NCBI RefSeq assembly: GCF_031844685.1
Contig: NZ_CP134605.1
Span: 6,360,001-6,424,000 of the forward strand
Origin: Streptomyces sp. ITFR-21
Lineage (GTDB): Bacteria; Actinomycetota; Actinomycetes; Streptomycetales; Streptomycetaceae
Reading direction: 5' to 3'
DNA: 64,000 nt
Positions 8,008 through 19,436 of the stretch are shown piece after piece. Position numbers and translations under genes: made by a program. Numbering within the stretch: position 1 is the stretch's first letter; the number at the start of each line of letters is the position of its first letter. The notes beneath the pieces were generated by a model. That model was not told the DNA's origin and did not search any database. It was given only the letters and a program-made list of their open reading frames with translations.

Positions 8008-9017
8008 TGCGATTCCTCTCGCCGGAAGGTCTGGTACAGGAAGATCGAGATGGGCACCAGCGAGATCACCAGCAGCACCACGCCCAGCGCCGAGCCGAAG
8101 CCCACCCGTTGGGTCTCGCCGACGATGTTCGACGTGACCAGCACCGACAGCAGTTCCAGGCCGTTGATGCCCTTGTTGGTGATGTAGACCAGGTCGAAGG
8201 CGCGCAGCGACTCGATGACGGTGACGACCATGATGACGATGTTGATCGGCCGCATCACCGGGAAGACCACCCGCCAGAACGTCTGCCACGCGTTGGCCCC
8301 GTCCATCAGCGCGGCCTCCCGCAGCGTCGGGTCGACCGCCTTGAGCCCGGCCAGGTACAGCACCATGACATAGCCGGCCTGCCGCCAGGTGGCCTCCAGC
8401 AGCACCGCCCACAGGTTGAGGTGCGGATTGCCCAGCCAGTCGACGGAGTCGCCGTTGTGGTTGCGGCCGATGACGGTGTTGATCAGGCCGTAGTCCTGCG
8501 AGTAGACGAACTCCCAGATGATGCCGACCAGCGCCAGCGACAGCATCACCGGCAGGAACAGGATGCTCTGGTACATCCGGCTGCCCTTGATGCCGCGGTC
8601 GATGACCACCGCGAAGAGCATGCCGAGCGGGGTGGCGATCAGCACGAACACGGCCAGCCAGATCACGTTGTGCCGGACGGCCGGCCAGAACTCCGGGTAG
8701 ATGGTGACGGCCTGGTGGTAGTTCTGGATGCCGTACACGCAGCCGTTGTTGAGGATCGACGGCAGGTTCGGCTTGCAGGTCGTGGTGTGCAGGCCGCCGA
8801 CGCCGTTCCACTTGGTGAACGACAGCAGCACCGTACCGATGGCCGGGAACCAGACGAAGGCCAGGTCCAGCAGCAGGGGTATCCCGAGCAGCAGGGCCAC
8901 CACGACACGGTCTCGGGCGCTCATCGTGCGCACGCCGCGGCGGCGGCGGACCGGGGCCCCTGTTTCGGGCCCGGCCGTCGCCGCCGCCGGGTTGCGCACC
9001 TGGGAGGCGGAACTCAT
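8004..9017 (-). CDS. Sugar ABC transporter permease, MalF type
   Basis: 337 residues. A disordered Ala/Arg-rich N-terminal tail precedes about six transmembrane helices; the first (VVVALLLGIPLLLDLAFVWF) is followed by a periplasmic loop and the EAA motif EAALMDGANAWQTFWRVVFP. It pairs with the MalG-type subunit encoded directly downstream. Start ATG at 9017 shares one base with the stop of the binding-protein gene (TGATG), so the three genes are tightly coupled. The transported sugar is unknown; given the glucan hydrolases in this window, a gluco- or other oligosaccharide is plausible but unproven. Confidence 0.93.
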   Translation of the reverse strand: MSSASQVRNPAAATAGPETGAPVRRRRGVRTMSARDRVVVALLLGIPLLLDLAFVWFPAIGTVLLSFTKWNGVGGLHTTTCKPNLPSILNNGCVYGIQNYHQAVTIYPEFWPAVRHNVIWLAVFVLIATPLGMLFAVVIDRGIKGSRMYQSILFLPVMLSLALVGIIWEFVYSQDYGLINTVIGRNHNGDSVDWLGNPHLNLWAVLLEATWRQAGYVMVLYLAGLKAVDPTLREAALMDGANAWQTFWRVVFPVMRPINIVIMVVTVIESLRAFDLVYITNKGINGLELLSVLVTSNIVGETQRVGFGSALGVVLLVISLVPISIFLYQTFRREESQ

Positions 9018-10387
9018 CAGGAATAGATCGCCTTCGCCTGGGCCTCCGCGCTCTTCTGCAGGGACGCGATGCTTCCGGTGCCCGGGTCGTCGATGAACTT
9101 CTGGATGATCGAGATCATCGCGGTGGCCATCGCCGGGTCGGCGTCGCGGTCCATGAACTGCGCGACCGCCTTGCACTTGCCGATCTCCTCGACCGACTTC
9201 TTCTGGATCGCGTTGTACGTCGGCACCTGCAGGCCGTTCACCAGTCCCACGTCCCACTGGTCGGACCTGAGGTACTCCGACTCGGCCGGCCCGGTGCCGA
9301 TGTACTCCAGCAGCGCCTTGGCGGCGTCGGTGTTCCTGGCCTTCTTGCTGAGCATGAAGCCGTCGGTGGGGGCGTCCATGTAGTCCTGTCCCCACTGCGG
9401 GTTGATCGCGGGGAAGGTGAAGAAGTCCAGGTCGTCCAGGTCCGCCTTGTCCGACACGTACTGCGCGGCGACCTGGTTGGTGCCCTGGAACATCATGCCG
9501 GCCTGCTTGGTCTCCAGCGCCTTGGAGGCGTCCTGCCAGATCCGGCCGTTCGCGCCGCTCTGCAAATAGGGCATCAGCTCCGCCCAGTGCTGGAAGACGG
9601 TGTGGACGCCCTGGTCGGTCCACGGGATCTCGTGCTTCATCAGCTTGCTGTGGTAGTCGTAACCGTTGATCCGCATGTTGAGGATGTCGAACGTCCCCAG
9701 CCCCGGCCAGCCGTCCTTGTCGGCGAAGGCGATCGGGATGATCCCGTCGGCCTTCATCTTCTTGGCCAGCGCGATGTAGTCGTCCCAGGTGGTGGGGACG
9801 GCGTAGCCCTTGGCCGCGAACTGGCTCTTGTTGTAGAAGACGACCCACGGGTAGTTGTAGATCGGGACCAGGTACTGGTGCCCGTCCACGCCGGTGGACA
9901 GTGCCTTGGCGGCGGGGCTGAAACTGCCGCCGATCTTCTCCCACACGTCGTCGATCGGCTGGGCCAGACCCTGCGCGGCGAAGTACTGCATGCGGTAGCC
10001 GGCGAACCAGGTGAACAGGTCGTCCGGCGTGCCCTGCAGATAGCTGGTGATGTTCTGCTGGAAGGTGTTGTGGTCGACCGTGTTGATCTTGACCTTCACC
10101 CGGGTGGAGGCCGTGGCCGCCGTGGTGAGCGCGGCGAACGCCGCCTTAGGGGCCGCGTCGGAGTAGTTCGATCCGAAGGTCACCGTCGCTCCCGCGACGG
10201 AGGCGGATCCGCCCGACGCGCTCGTGCTGTTGTCGTTGTTGTCCGAGCTCGACCCGCCGCAGGCGGTCAGCAGCCCTCCGGAGACGACGGCCAGTCCGGC
10301 ACCGGCGGCCACGCCCCTGAGCAGGTTCCTGCGGGTCGGGGGCAGGCCGGTTCCGGTGCTGCTGCCCGACGACTCGACGTCCGACAT
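9017..10387 (-). CDS. Extracellular sugar-binding lipoprotein of ABC importer (family 1)
   Basis: 456 residues. The N terminus has a twin-arginine signal (TRRNLLRG) and lipobox LLTAC, so it is probably a Tat-exported lipoprotein anchored outside the membrane. The mature part has the family-1 solute-binding fold (WDDYIALAKKMKADGIIPIA; KALLEYIGTGP). It captures the sugar and delivers it to the two permeases encoded next. ATG 10387 is supported by GGAGG four bases upstream. A promoter is visible about 140 bp upstream. The protein appears intact, in contrast to the degraded XylF-like binding protein just downstream of this operon. Confidence 0.92.
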   Translation of the reverse strand: MSDVESSGSSTGTGLPPTRRNLLRGVAAGAGLAVVSGGLLTACGGSSSDNNDNSTSASGGSASVAGATVTFGSNYSDAAPKAAFAALTTAATASTRVKVKINTVDHNTFQQNITSYLQGTPDDLFTWFAGYRMQYFAAQGLAQPIDDVWEKIGGSFSPAAKALSTGVDGHQYLVPIYNYPWVVFYNKSQFAAKGYAVPTTWDDYIALAKKMKADGIIPIAFADKDGWPGLGTFDILNMRINGYDYHSKLMKHEIPWTDQGVHTVFQHWAELMPYLQSGANGRIWQDASKALETKQAGMMFQGTNQVAAQYVSDKADLDDLDFFTFPAINPQWGQDYMDAPTDGFMLSKKARNTDAAKALLEYIGTGPAESEYLRSDQWDVGLVNGLQVPTYNAIQKKSVEEIGKCKAVAQFMDRDADPAMATAMISIIQKFIDDPGTGSIASLQKSAEAQAKAIYS

Positions 10388-10526
10388 GGTGCCTCCATGT
10401 GTGTGTGGGCGTATCCAAGGGACAGAAGGCGAAAATGTTGGCGGAGCGGAGTGTTTCAGCGGCTCTTGCGCCGGTCCGTTTCCAACAGAAGTCACCAAGA
10501 AGAAACGCCATCGCAACTGCAGGGTA

Positions 10527-10555
10527 GTTCTACGCCACATGCACAGGGGCGTCAA
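10527..10555 (-). promoter_or_regulatory. Promoter of the sugar ABC operon
   Basis: On the minus strand TTGACG (complement of 10550-10555), a 17-bp spacer and TAGAAC (complement of 10527-10532) make a good housekeeping-type promoter, giving a leader of about 130 nt. The -35 touches an inverted repeat CAACG-N14-CGTTG (10553-10576) whose centre contains ATCCGGAT, a possible regulator site. Confidence 0.55.
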
Positions 10556-11074
10556 CGTTCTGATCCGGATGCGTTGTCGGACCGTGATGTCCCACCGGTG
10601 TTGGAACATGTTTGCTTCCGGTCGGAGCTGCCCGGTGGCCGCCTCCGCCGAAGCGAAGTGGGCGGGCGACGGTGCCCGACCCGGCGCCGGACTCCCCGTC
10701 TTCGGTCCTCCGCAGGTCCGTGCGCTGCGACGACCCTCACATCCGGGACGGTGGGACCGCAAGGGAAAGCACCCGGGAACGGGTGGGCTTGCGGCGGTAT
10801 GTCGGCGCAGCCGCGGTGGAGTCGGTACGGGGCCGGCGCGGGGCCGTACGGGATCGGGGGAGCGGGCGATGGCCGCGGGAGCAGAGGGGAAGGCGGTGGC
10901 GCGGCTTGCCGCTATATAGGGGAGCCGGGACTTGGACCCGGCGGCCTCCCAACCGCGCGGCGCGGCGCGGCCGGTGGACCGGGACAGGGCCGGCGGGCGC
11001 CGCCGCCCGGCCGGCCGGGCCGTGATCACCCACCCCGGTTTCCGTACGTGCTCGGTCGGTGTCAGGCTGTCGCC
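10556..11074. other. Intergenic region between ABC operon and STAND regulator
   Basis: No convincing gene. TATATAGG at about 10913-10920 could be a -10 for the plus-strand regulator, but no matching -35 is apparent. A short GC-rich T-arm-like segment near 10920-10960 is not a complete tRNA. Nothing else is recognised. Confidence 0.3.
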
Positions 11075-13240
11075 ATGAAGGGCAACATTCCGCAGGAGAC
11101 AACGAGTTTCGTGGGGCGCAGACCGGAACTCACCCGGCTCGGCGCCGCGCTGGCCACCCACCGGCTGATCACCCTGACCGGCGCGGGCGGCGTGGGCAAG
11201 ACCAGGCTCGCCCAACGCGCGGCCGCCGGGGCCGGGTTCGAGACGGCGTCCGGCGCCGCGCCCACCGCCGGCCGCCCTGCGGACTCTGAACCGACCGCGG
11301 GTTCCGGCCCCGCCGCGGGCTTTGACGGGGCCGCTGCGGACCGTCCTTTCGTCGCGGCCCGTTTTCCCGACGGGACCTGGTGGGCCGACCTCGCCACCCT
11401 CGACAGCCCCGACCTGCTGCTCGCCACCGTCAGCGACGCCGTCGACCTCGCCGACCACTCCCCGCGGATGCCGGTGGAGGCGCTGTGCGAATGGCTGGCC
11501 GACAAGCGGCTGCTGCTCGTCCTCGATTCCTGCGAGCACCTGGCCGACGAGTGCGGCCACCTGGTGGCGGAGCTGCTCGCCGCCGCCCCCGGCCTGACCG
11601 TGCTGGCCACCAGCAGGCGCCCGCTGGGCTCGCACGGCGAGCAGGTCTTCGACGTGGCGCCGCTGTCGGCCGGCGGCGAGGACGCGCGCGCCCTGTTCAC
11701 CGCGCGGGTCACCGCGCGGCTCGGCCCGGCCGCGCTCGCCGGACCCGGCGCCGCGGGGGCCGCCGAGTCCATCTGCCGCCGGCTGGAGGGCATTCCGCTG
11801 GCCATCGAACTGGCCGCCGCCCAGGTCGGCCCGGCCGACGTCACCGAGGTGGCCGCCCGGCTCGGCTCCCGGTTCGAGGTGCTGGCCCGCTCCGGTTTCG
11901 TCTGGCCGCGGCGGCACCAGACACTGCGGACCGCCATCGGCTGGAGCCACGAGCTGTGCGCGCCGCTGGAACGTTTGCTCTGGGCCCGGCTCAGCGTCTT
12001 CCGCGGCGCCTTCGACCTGGCCGCGGCACAGGCCGTCACCGCCGGCGGCCCGCTGGCCGCCGAGGACGTGGCACCGACCCTGGAACGGCTGGTCGCCCAG
12101 TCCGTGGTCGGGAAGGCCGGCTCCGGCGACCGCTACCGCATGCTCGACACCATCCGCGAGTACGGCCACGAGTGGCTGCTCGAACTCGGCGAGACCGGCC
12201 CCACCGCCGACCGGCACGCCACGTACTTCGCCGGGCTCGCCCGCTGGGCCGACGACGTCTGGGCGGGCACCGGCCAGCTGCCCGGCTACCGCGCGGTCGA
12301 GGACGCCCACCCCGACCTGCGTACCGCTCTCGACCACTGGCTGGTCCGCGACCCCGCCAAGGCCGCCGAACTCGCTGGGCTGCTGGTCTACTTCTGGACC
12401 TGCTGCGGCCACATCAAGGAGGCCCGCGGCTATCTCGACCGCGCCCTGGCCGCGCACACCGCGCCGGGACCGGCCCGCACCCGCGCCCTGACCGGGCTCG
12501 GTATCACCGTCACCCTCCAGGGGGACTACGACCTTGCCACCCGGCTCAGCGCCGAGGTCCGGGACGCGGCCGAGGCGGACGGCGTCCTGGCGGAGCGGCT
12601 GGGCGCCGCCGCGCTGACCGGGCTGCTGGGCATGCTCATGGGCCGCCCGCAGACCGCTCTGGACGCCGTGCAGGAAGCGCTCAAGCAGGCGCCGGACCTC
12701 GCCCTGGACTCCCCGGACCGGCTGCGCTGCGACCTGGTCGAGGTGCTCTCGCTCACCGCTCTCGGGTCCCTCGCCGAAGGCCGGGCCCGCGCTCTGGCGC
12801 TGCGGGAGCACTGCGTACGGACCGGCGAGGTCTGGACCCGCTCCTATCTGGACTACCAGCTGTCCATCGTCGCCCTGCTCTCCGGCGAGCCCGCCGAAGC
12901 CGTCGACTACGCCCGCACCATGCTGGAGAGCAAGCGGATGCTCGGCGACGCCTTCGGCATCGCGCTCGGCCTGGACCTGCTGGCCGCCGCACTGGCCGCC
13001 GACGGCCGGGCGGAGCAGGCGGCGTCCGTCTACGGCACCGGCGAGGCGTACTGGCGCAGCGTCGGGCACCCGCAGCGCGGCGCGCCGGAACTGCGCGTCC
13101 TGCGCGAGCAGTGCGAGGCGACCGCCCGCGCCGCGCTCGGCGACACCGGGTACACCGCCGCGTACACCCGCGGCGCTCTGGGCGACGGCCGTGCGGCGCT
13201 GGCCGAGATCCTCAAGGCCGGGCCCCCCGGCCTTCACTGA
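11075..13240 (+). CDS. STAND/AfsR-like ATPase regulator with TPR-like C terminus and no HTH
   Basis: 721 residues. FVGRRPELTRL followed by the P-loop GAGGVGKT (about 36-43) and the Walker B strand LLLVLDSCEH are the NB-ARC ATPase of AfsR/LuxR-type (STAND) regulators; RRLEGIPLAIELAAAQ and FRGAFDLAAAQAV are also characteristic. The second half is helical and TPR-like. A ~40-residue Ala/Gly/Pro insertion lies directly after the P-loop helix. Unlike most relatives there is no BTAD, OmpR-type or LuxR HTH domain at either end, so it may act through a partner or be a shortened paralogue. ATG 11075 is chosen because homologous sequence begins there. The gene may act on the adjacent KAS III gene, but nothing shows this directly. 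Confidence 0.8.
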   Translation: MKGNIPQETTSFVGRRPELTRLGAALATHRLITLTGAGGVGKTRLAQRAAAGAGFETASGAAPTAGRPADSEPTAGSGPAAGFDGAAADRPFVAARFPDGTWWADLATLDSPDLLLATVSDAVDLADHSPRMPVEALCEWLADKRLLLVLDSCEHLADECGHLVAELLAAAPGLTVLATSRRPLGSHGEQVFDVAPLSAGGEDARALFTARVTARLGPAALAGPGAAGAAESICRRLEGIPLAIELAAAQVGPADVTEVAARLGSRFEVLARSGFVWPRRHQTLRTAIGWSHELCAPLERLLWARLSVFRGAFDLAAAQAVTAGGPLAAEDVAPTLERLVAQSVVGKAGSGDRYRMLDTIREYGHEWLLELGETGPTADRHATYFAGLARWADDVWAGTGQLPGYRAVEDAHPDLRTALDHWLVRDPAKAAELAGLLVYFWTCCGHIKEARGYLDRALAAHTAPGPARTRALTGLGITVTLQGDYDLATRLSAEVRDAAEADGVLAERLGAAALTGLLGMLMGRPQTALDAVQEALKQAPDLALDSPDRLRCDLVEVLSLTALGSLAEGRARALALREHCVRTGEVWTRSYLDYQLSIVALLSGEPAEAVDYARTMLESKRMLGDAFGIALGLDLLAAALAADGRAEQAASVYGTGEAYWRSVGHPQRGAPELRVLREQCEATARAALGDTGYTAAYTRGALGDGRAALAEILKAGPPGLH

Positions 13241-13414
13241 GCCTTCGACGGGGTGCCGCCCCCGTTTCCACCACCGGGGCGAGATCATGCCTGAGTGCGG
13301 AAGTCCGCGCGCCCCGGCGGGTCACCCACCACGACGGGCGCGGCGGGGCAAGTCCGCCACCAGGCCCGACCCGAACCGGCCGCCGGCCGGCGACGGTCTG
13401 AAAGGTTTCCATGA

Positions 13415-14425
13415 ATGGCTGCCATGACTGCTGAGATCACCGTGCCCGAGGGCGCCCGGCACACCCGGATCCTCGGCGTCGGCGCGTACCGCCCGCGGCG
13501 GATCGTCGACAACGCCGAGGTATGCCGGTACATCGACTCCTCGGACGAGTGGATCCGGTCCAGAACCGGGATCAGAACGCGCCGCTGGGCCGGCCCCGAC
13601 GAGACGCTCGGCGCCATGGCGGAACAGGCCGCGAACAAGGCCGTGGCGGCGGCCGGTCTCACCCCGGCCGACATCACCTGCGTGATCGCGGCCACCTTCA
13701 CCCATCTGATGCAGACGCCGGCGGTCGCCACCGAGATCGCCCACCGGATCGGCGCGACCCGCGCGGCCGGCTTCGACATCTCCGCGGGCTGCGCCGGTTT
13801 CGTGCACGGCGTGGTGCTCGCCTCCGACGCGGTCCGCGCCCGCGGCGGGCACGTCCTGGTGGTCGGCGTCGAGCGGATGACCGACATCCTCGACCTGACC
13901 GACCGCTCCACCGCGTTCATCTTCGGCGACGGCGCGGGCGCGGTGGTCGTCGGCCCGTCCGAGACCCCGGGCATCGGCCCGGCCGTCTGGGGCGCGGACG
14001 GCGGGCAGGCCGACGTGATCAGCCAGAGCGCGCCCTGGGACGTGCTGAAGAAGGACCCAGGGCACCCGTTCCCGGCGCTGCGGCAGGACGGGCAGCGGGT
14101 GTTCCGCTGGGCGGTGTACGAGATGGCCAAGGTCGCCCGGCAGGCGCTGGACGAGGCCGGGATCAGGCCCGAGCAGCTGGACGCGTTCATCCCCCACCAG
14201 GCCAACGAGCGGATCATCGACAGCATGACCCGCTCGATGGGGCTGCCGGACGAGGTGACCGTCGCCAAGGACATCATCACCAACGGCAACACCTCGGGCG
14301 CGTCCATCCCGCTCGCCATGGAGGCGGTGCTTTCCGCCGGGGCCGCGCCCTCGGGCGGTACCGCGCTGCTGCTCGGCTACGGTGCCGGGCTCTCCTACGC
14401 GGCGGTCGTCGCCACCCTGCCGTAG
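13415..14425 (+). CDS. 3-oxoacyl-ACP synthase III (FabH-like KAS III)
   Basis: 336 residues, normal length for the family. The catalytic triad is complete: Cys126 (DISAGCAGF), His261 (FIPHQANERI) and Asn292 (TNGNTSG). Such enzymes condense an acyl-CoA starter with malonyl-ACP in fatty acid or polyketide initiation. It stands apart from any fab or PKS genes, so it is a secondary copy and may load an unusual starter. The weak GAAAGG site precedes two possible ATGs (13415 and 13424). A 13-bp perfect hairpin follows. The only neighbour with a plausible link is the STAND regulator upstream. Confidence 0.9.
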   Translation: MAAMTAEITVPEGARHTRILGVGAYRPRRIVDNAEVCRYIDSSDEWIRSRTGIRTRRWAGPDETLGAMAEQAANKAVAAAGLTPADITCVIAATFTHLMQTPAVATEIAHRIGATRAAGFDISAGCAGFVHGVVLASDAVRARGGHVLVVGVERMTDILDLTDRSTAFIFGDGAGAVVVGPSETPGIGPAVWGADGGQADVISQSAPWDVLKKDPGHPFPALRQDGQRVFRWAVYEMAKVARQALDEAGIRPEQLDAFIPHQANERIIDSMTRSMGLPDEVTVAKDIITNGNTSGASIPLAMEAVLSAGAAPSGGTALLLGYGAGLSYAAVVATLP

Positions 14426-14464
14426 CGGGAGGCCGGCGAGGCCCAAGTGCCCGGTCCCGGACGG

Positions 14465-14504
14465 CACGAAACGGCGGAGGTCCGCACCCCGCCGCCGTTT
14501 CGTG
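14465..14504 (+). terminator. Terminator hairpin after the KAS III gene
   Basis: Perfect 13-bp arms (14465-14477 and 14492-14504, CACGAAACGGCGG and its complement) around a 14-base loop, 40 bp after the KAS III stop. The remaining gap to 14980 shows no gene; only a GGAAGGAG ribosome site before the next start is clear. Confidence 0.75.
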
Positions 14505-14980
14505 TCATCGCCCCGCCGTTCCGGGTCTCCGCCGGCGGCCGGGCCTGTCAGGGCGGCCGGCGCCGCCGGGGACGGCCGGGCGGGGAGCTCGCTCCACCGG
14601 TCGGCCGGGTGCTGGTGATCCTTTCAGAGCCCGTGCCGCCGCTGACCAGAACCGGCCACCCGGGGTACGCCGTTCGGCCTGCCGTGAACCGGCCGGGCCC
14701 GTACACACCACCGGCCGGCCACTGCCGGACGCCCCCGCTCGCGATGGCCGAAACGCGTTGGTCCCAAGGGCACCATGTCCCTCTCCGGACCCGCCCCGCC
14801 CCGCGGGCGCCCGCGCCGGACCTACTCGGTCACCCGGGTGTTTCCGCGGCCCGAAGCGGTTAACGCGCCCGATAGCCGGTCATAAGCTCACAAAGTCGGC
14901 CAAGCAGGAAATGCGACGAGCCGAGGGTCCGGGATCGCGCGCCGCACGACCGGAGCACCCGGGCGGTCGGAAGGAGCACC

Positions 14981-16228
14981 ATGAGCCAGGGCGGGATCGC
15001 GCAGCGGCAGTCGGACCCGGAGGCCGAGGAGCCGGCCGACGGCCCCGCGCACGCCCGCCGCCGCAGAAGACTGCTGCCCTGGAAGCACCGACGGGATCTG
15101 ACCCCGGCCCAGCTGCGCCGCCGCAGGCTCACCGTCCGCGGCGCGCTCGGCGTCTGCGTGCTCTGCGCCGGCGCCCTCGGCTGGTCCGTCGGCCGGGCCC
15201 TGACCTACCCCGGCCGGGACAGCACCGCGGCCCGCCTCGCCGAATGGGCCCGCGACCACGAACTCGGCTTCGTGGTCGACCGGTTGGAGGACTGGCAGTA
15301 CCGGGTGGACCCGCCCCGGGTCGGTGGCCGGCTGCCCGCCGACGCGCTGGCCCGGATGAGGGCCACCGGCCCGGCCCCCGCCCATGTGGCCGCCCGGCCG
15401 CTGGTTCCGCGGCACGCCCCGATGCGGCCCCTGGTCAGCCCGGCGCTGCCCGGCGAAGGCGTCTACCGCACCCTCGCCGCCGCCCACGGCGAACCCATCG
15501 TGCAGGGCACCTACGTCCGCCCCGACGCCGACCACACCTCGTACGAGGCGGCCGTCGCCTGGATCAGCGGCACCTACGCGCGCTTCCAGCTGCACCCCGG
15601 CTTCCGCGAGCCCGGCGAGACCTTCGACGTGCCCCCGACCATCCCCGAGGGCCGGCGCACCGGCCTGGTCGCCACCTGGAACGGCGGCTTCCGGATCACC
15701 GACGGCGGCTCACGGGGCGGCTTCTACCTCGACGGCAGGACCGCGGGCCGGCTGCGCGACGGCGCCGCCTCCGAGGTCTTCTACCGCGACGGCTCCATCA
15801 AGATCGGCGTCTGGGGCCGCGACGCCGGCATGACGCCGGAGGTGGTCGGCGTCCGCCAGTGCCTGGAGCTGATGGTCGACGACGGCAAGGTCGTCCCGGA
15901 CATCGGCGACGACTCCAAGTGGGGCGTCAGCGACCAGAGCCGGATGTACGTACCCAGGTCCGGCGTCGGCGTCACCGCCCGGGGCGACATCGTCATGGTG
16001 GTCGGCCAGGCGCTGTCCGCGCAGAGCCTGGCCCGGCTCATGCAGCACGCCGGGGCGGTCCGCGCGATGCCGCTGGACATGAACAGGGCCTGGCCGTCCT
16101 TCATGTCCTACGACGGGACAACCGACCCGGCCAATCCCAAGCCCACCAACATCCTCGACTTCGAGGACCCGCCGGACCGCTACTACGCGCAGGCCACCCG
16201 TGACTTCGTCGCGGTCTACGGCCGCTGA
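14981..16228 (+). CDS. Membrane-anchored phosphodiester glycosidase family protein (NAGPA-like)
   Basis: 415 residues. A cationic N-terminal tail (RRRRRLLPWKHRRD) leads into one transmembrane helix (about 50-70), so the rest is probably outside the cell. The C-terminal half carries the phosphodiester glycosidase (NAGPA/DUF2233) pattern: ATWNGGFRI, GVGVTARGDIVMVVGQ, and DMNRAWPSFMSY. Family members release sugars from phosphodiester-linked sugars, such as teichoic-acid-like or exopolysaccharide linkages. Start supported by GGAAGGAG-CACC-ATG. It appears monocistronic and its substrate is unknown. Confidence 0.8.
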   Translation: MSQGGIAQRQSDPEAEEPADGPAHARRRRRLLPWKHRRDLTPAQLRRRRLTVRGALGVCVLCAGALGWSVGRALTYPGRDSTAARLAEWARDHELGFVVDRLEDWQYRVDPPRVGGRLPADALARMRATGPAPAHVAARPLVPRHAPMRPLVSPALPGEGVYRTLAAAHGEPIVQGTYVRPDADHTSYEAAVAWISGTYARFQLHPGFREPGETFDVPPTIPEGRRTGLVATWNGGFRITDGGSRGGFYLDGRTAGRLRDGAASEVFYRDGSIKIGVWGRDAGMTPEVVGVRQCLELMVDDGKVVPDIGDDSKWGVSDQSRMYVPRSGVGVTARGDIVMVVGQALSAQSLARLMQHAGAVRAMPLDMNRAWPSFMSYDGTTDPANPKPTNILDFEDPPDRYYAQATRDFVAVYGR

Positions 16229-16597
16229 ACCCGCGACGGGGGCAGCGGCCGGTACGGCGACGCCGGCCGGCCCGCCACCGCCCGGCACCCGGGGCTGTCC
16301 GCGGCTGCCGCCCCACGGCGGATCCCGCACGTCGCCGGCGGTACGGCGCCCGGCGCCTTCCGGGTGCTGCGCACCCCGGCGCCGAATCCGCACGTCGCCG
16401 GCGGTACGCGCCGGGCGTGTCGGCGCCCTGGGGGCCGGCCCGGCAGCGCGCGGGCAGCCCCGGGCGGACACCCTTCCGGGCGGGGCCCGCGGGGGCGGCC
16501 GGTGGTCGCCGCTCCCGTCCGCCCGGCCGCGTCGCGGCCCGCGCCACTCCTTCGGCGGTCTGCCGGGCGGCCCCCCGCAGGCCGTACCCTCGGGGAC
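16229..16597. other. Intergenic region with a 21-bp direct repeat
   Basis: CCGCACGTCGCCGGCGGTAC is found at 16325 and again at 16388 (21 bp identical, 63 bp apart); each copy contains the palindrome CGCCGGCG. Just before the next gene, TACCCT at about 16586-16591 resembles a -10 close to the ATG, so that gene may be transcribed with a very short leader. No other gene or RNA is seen. Confidence 0.4.
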
Positions 16598-17068
16598 ATG
16601 GCGGGAGCGGAAGAGGGACAGGGCCCGGACGGCGCCGAGCGGGAGCGTCCGCCGCGCGGCGCCGGGAACGTACTGGCGAGCGGAGGCAGCGTCCGGGTGG
16701 ACAGCTGGATCTGGTGCGCGCGGCTGACCAAGACCAGGTCACTGGCCGCCACCGCCTGCCGGGCCGGCCACGTCAGGGTCAACGGCGAGCGGGTCAAGCC
16801 CGCGCAGGCGGTGCGGGTCGGCGACGAGGTACGCCTCTTCCACGCCGGCCGTGAGCGCGTCGTCGTCGTCTCCAAACTGCTCGGCAAGCGGGTCGGGGCC
16901 CCGGTCGCCGCCGAGTCCTACGTCGACAACAGCCCGCCCCCGCCGCCGCGCGAGGCGGTACTCGCCCTCGGCATCCGCGACCGCGGCACCGGCCGCCCCA
17001 CCAAGCGCGACCGCCGCGAACTGGAACGCCTGCGGCTGCTGGGCCCCTCCCGGCGCCTGAGCGACTGA
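16598..17068 (+). CDS. S4-domain RNA-binding protein (Hsp15-like)
   Basis: 156 residues. After a charged, poorly ordered 30-residue N terminus comes the S4 fold: VRVDSWIWCARLTKTRSLAATACRAGHVRVNGERVKPAQAVRVGDEVRL. The C terminus (GRPTKRDRRELERLRL) is a basic helix as in the Hsp15/HslR group, which in Escherichia coli rescues stalled 50S subunits. ATG 16598 is used because no Shine-Dalgarno-linked start lies further up. No operon partner is evident; the thiolase gene 200 bp downstream has its own ribosome site. Confidence 0.87.
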   Translation: MAGAEEGQGPDGAERERPPRGAGNVLASGGSVRVDSWIWCARLTKTRSLAATACRAGHVRVNGERVKPAQAVRVGDEVRLFHAGRERVVVVSKLLGKRVGAPVAAESYVDNSPPPPPREAVLALGIRDRGTGRPTKRDRRELERLRLLGPSRRLSD

Positions 17069-17268
17069 CGCCCCCCGGGCCGGACGGCGGCCTTCGCGCG
17101 CGGGCCCGGAGCGGCCTGGTTCCGGGCTGTCCGGACCCGGCGGGCGCGGCCGAGCGTCCCGCACCCCGCGGGGACCCGCTCCCTCGCCTTCTTAAACTTG
17201 CAGTGCTAGTTTCGACGGGCGCGGCTCCGTCACGGCCACGCCGGAACACGCCCTGCGAGGAGTCCGCG

Positions 17269-18456
<1,188 letters not shown>

Positions 18457-18572
18457 CGCCCGGCCCCGGGCGGCCGGCGAAGCCCCCCGGGAAAAGACGG
18501 GGTTGGCCACTCGGCCTCGCTCTGTAACACTCTTCGGGTGCATACACCGACACGCGGACGGACGGCAACCAC

Positions 18573-19432
<860 letters not shown>

Positions 19433-19436
<4 letters not shown>

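Noticed and set aside
10920..10960. tRNA-like T-arm segment
   Set aside because: No acceptor stem, anticodon arm or CCA region can be assembled around it.
14640..14900. Possible riboswitch in the leader of the phosphodiester glycosidase gene
   Set aside because: Looked for cobalamin, c-di-AMP and SAM aptamer blocks; none is present in order.
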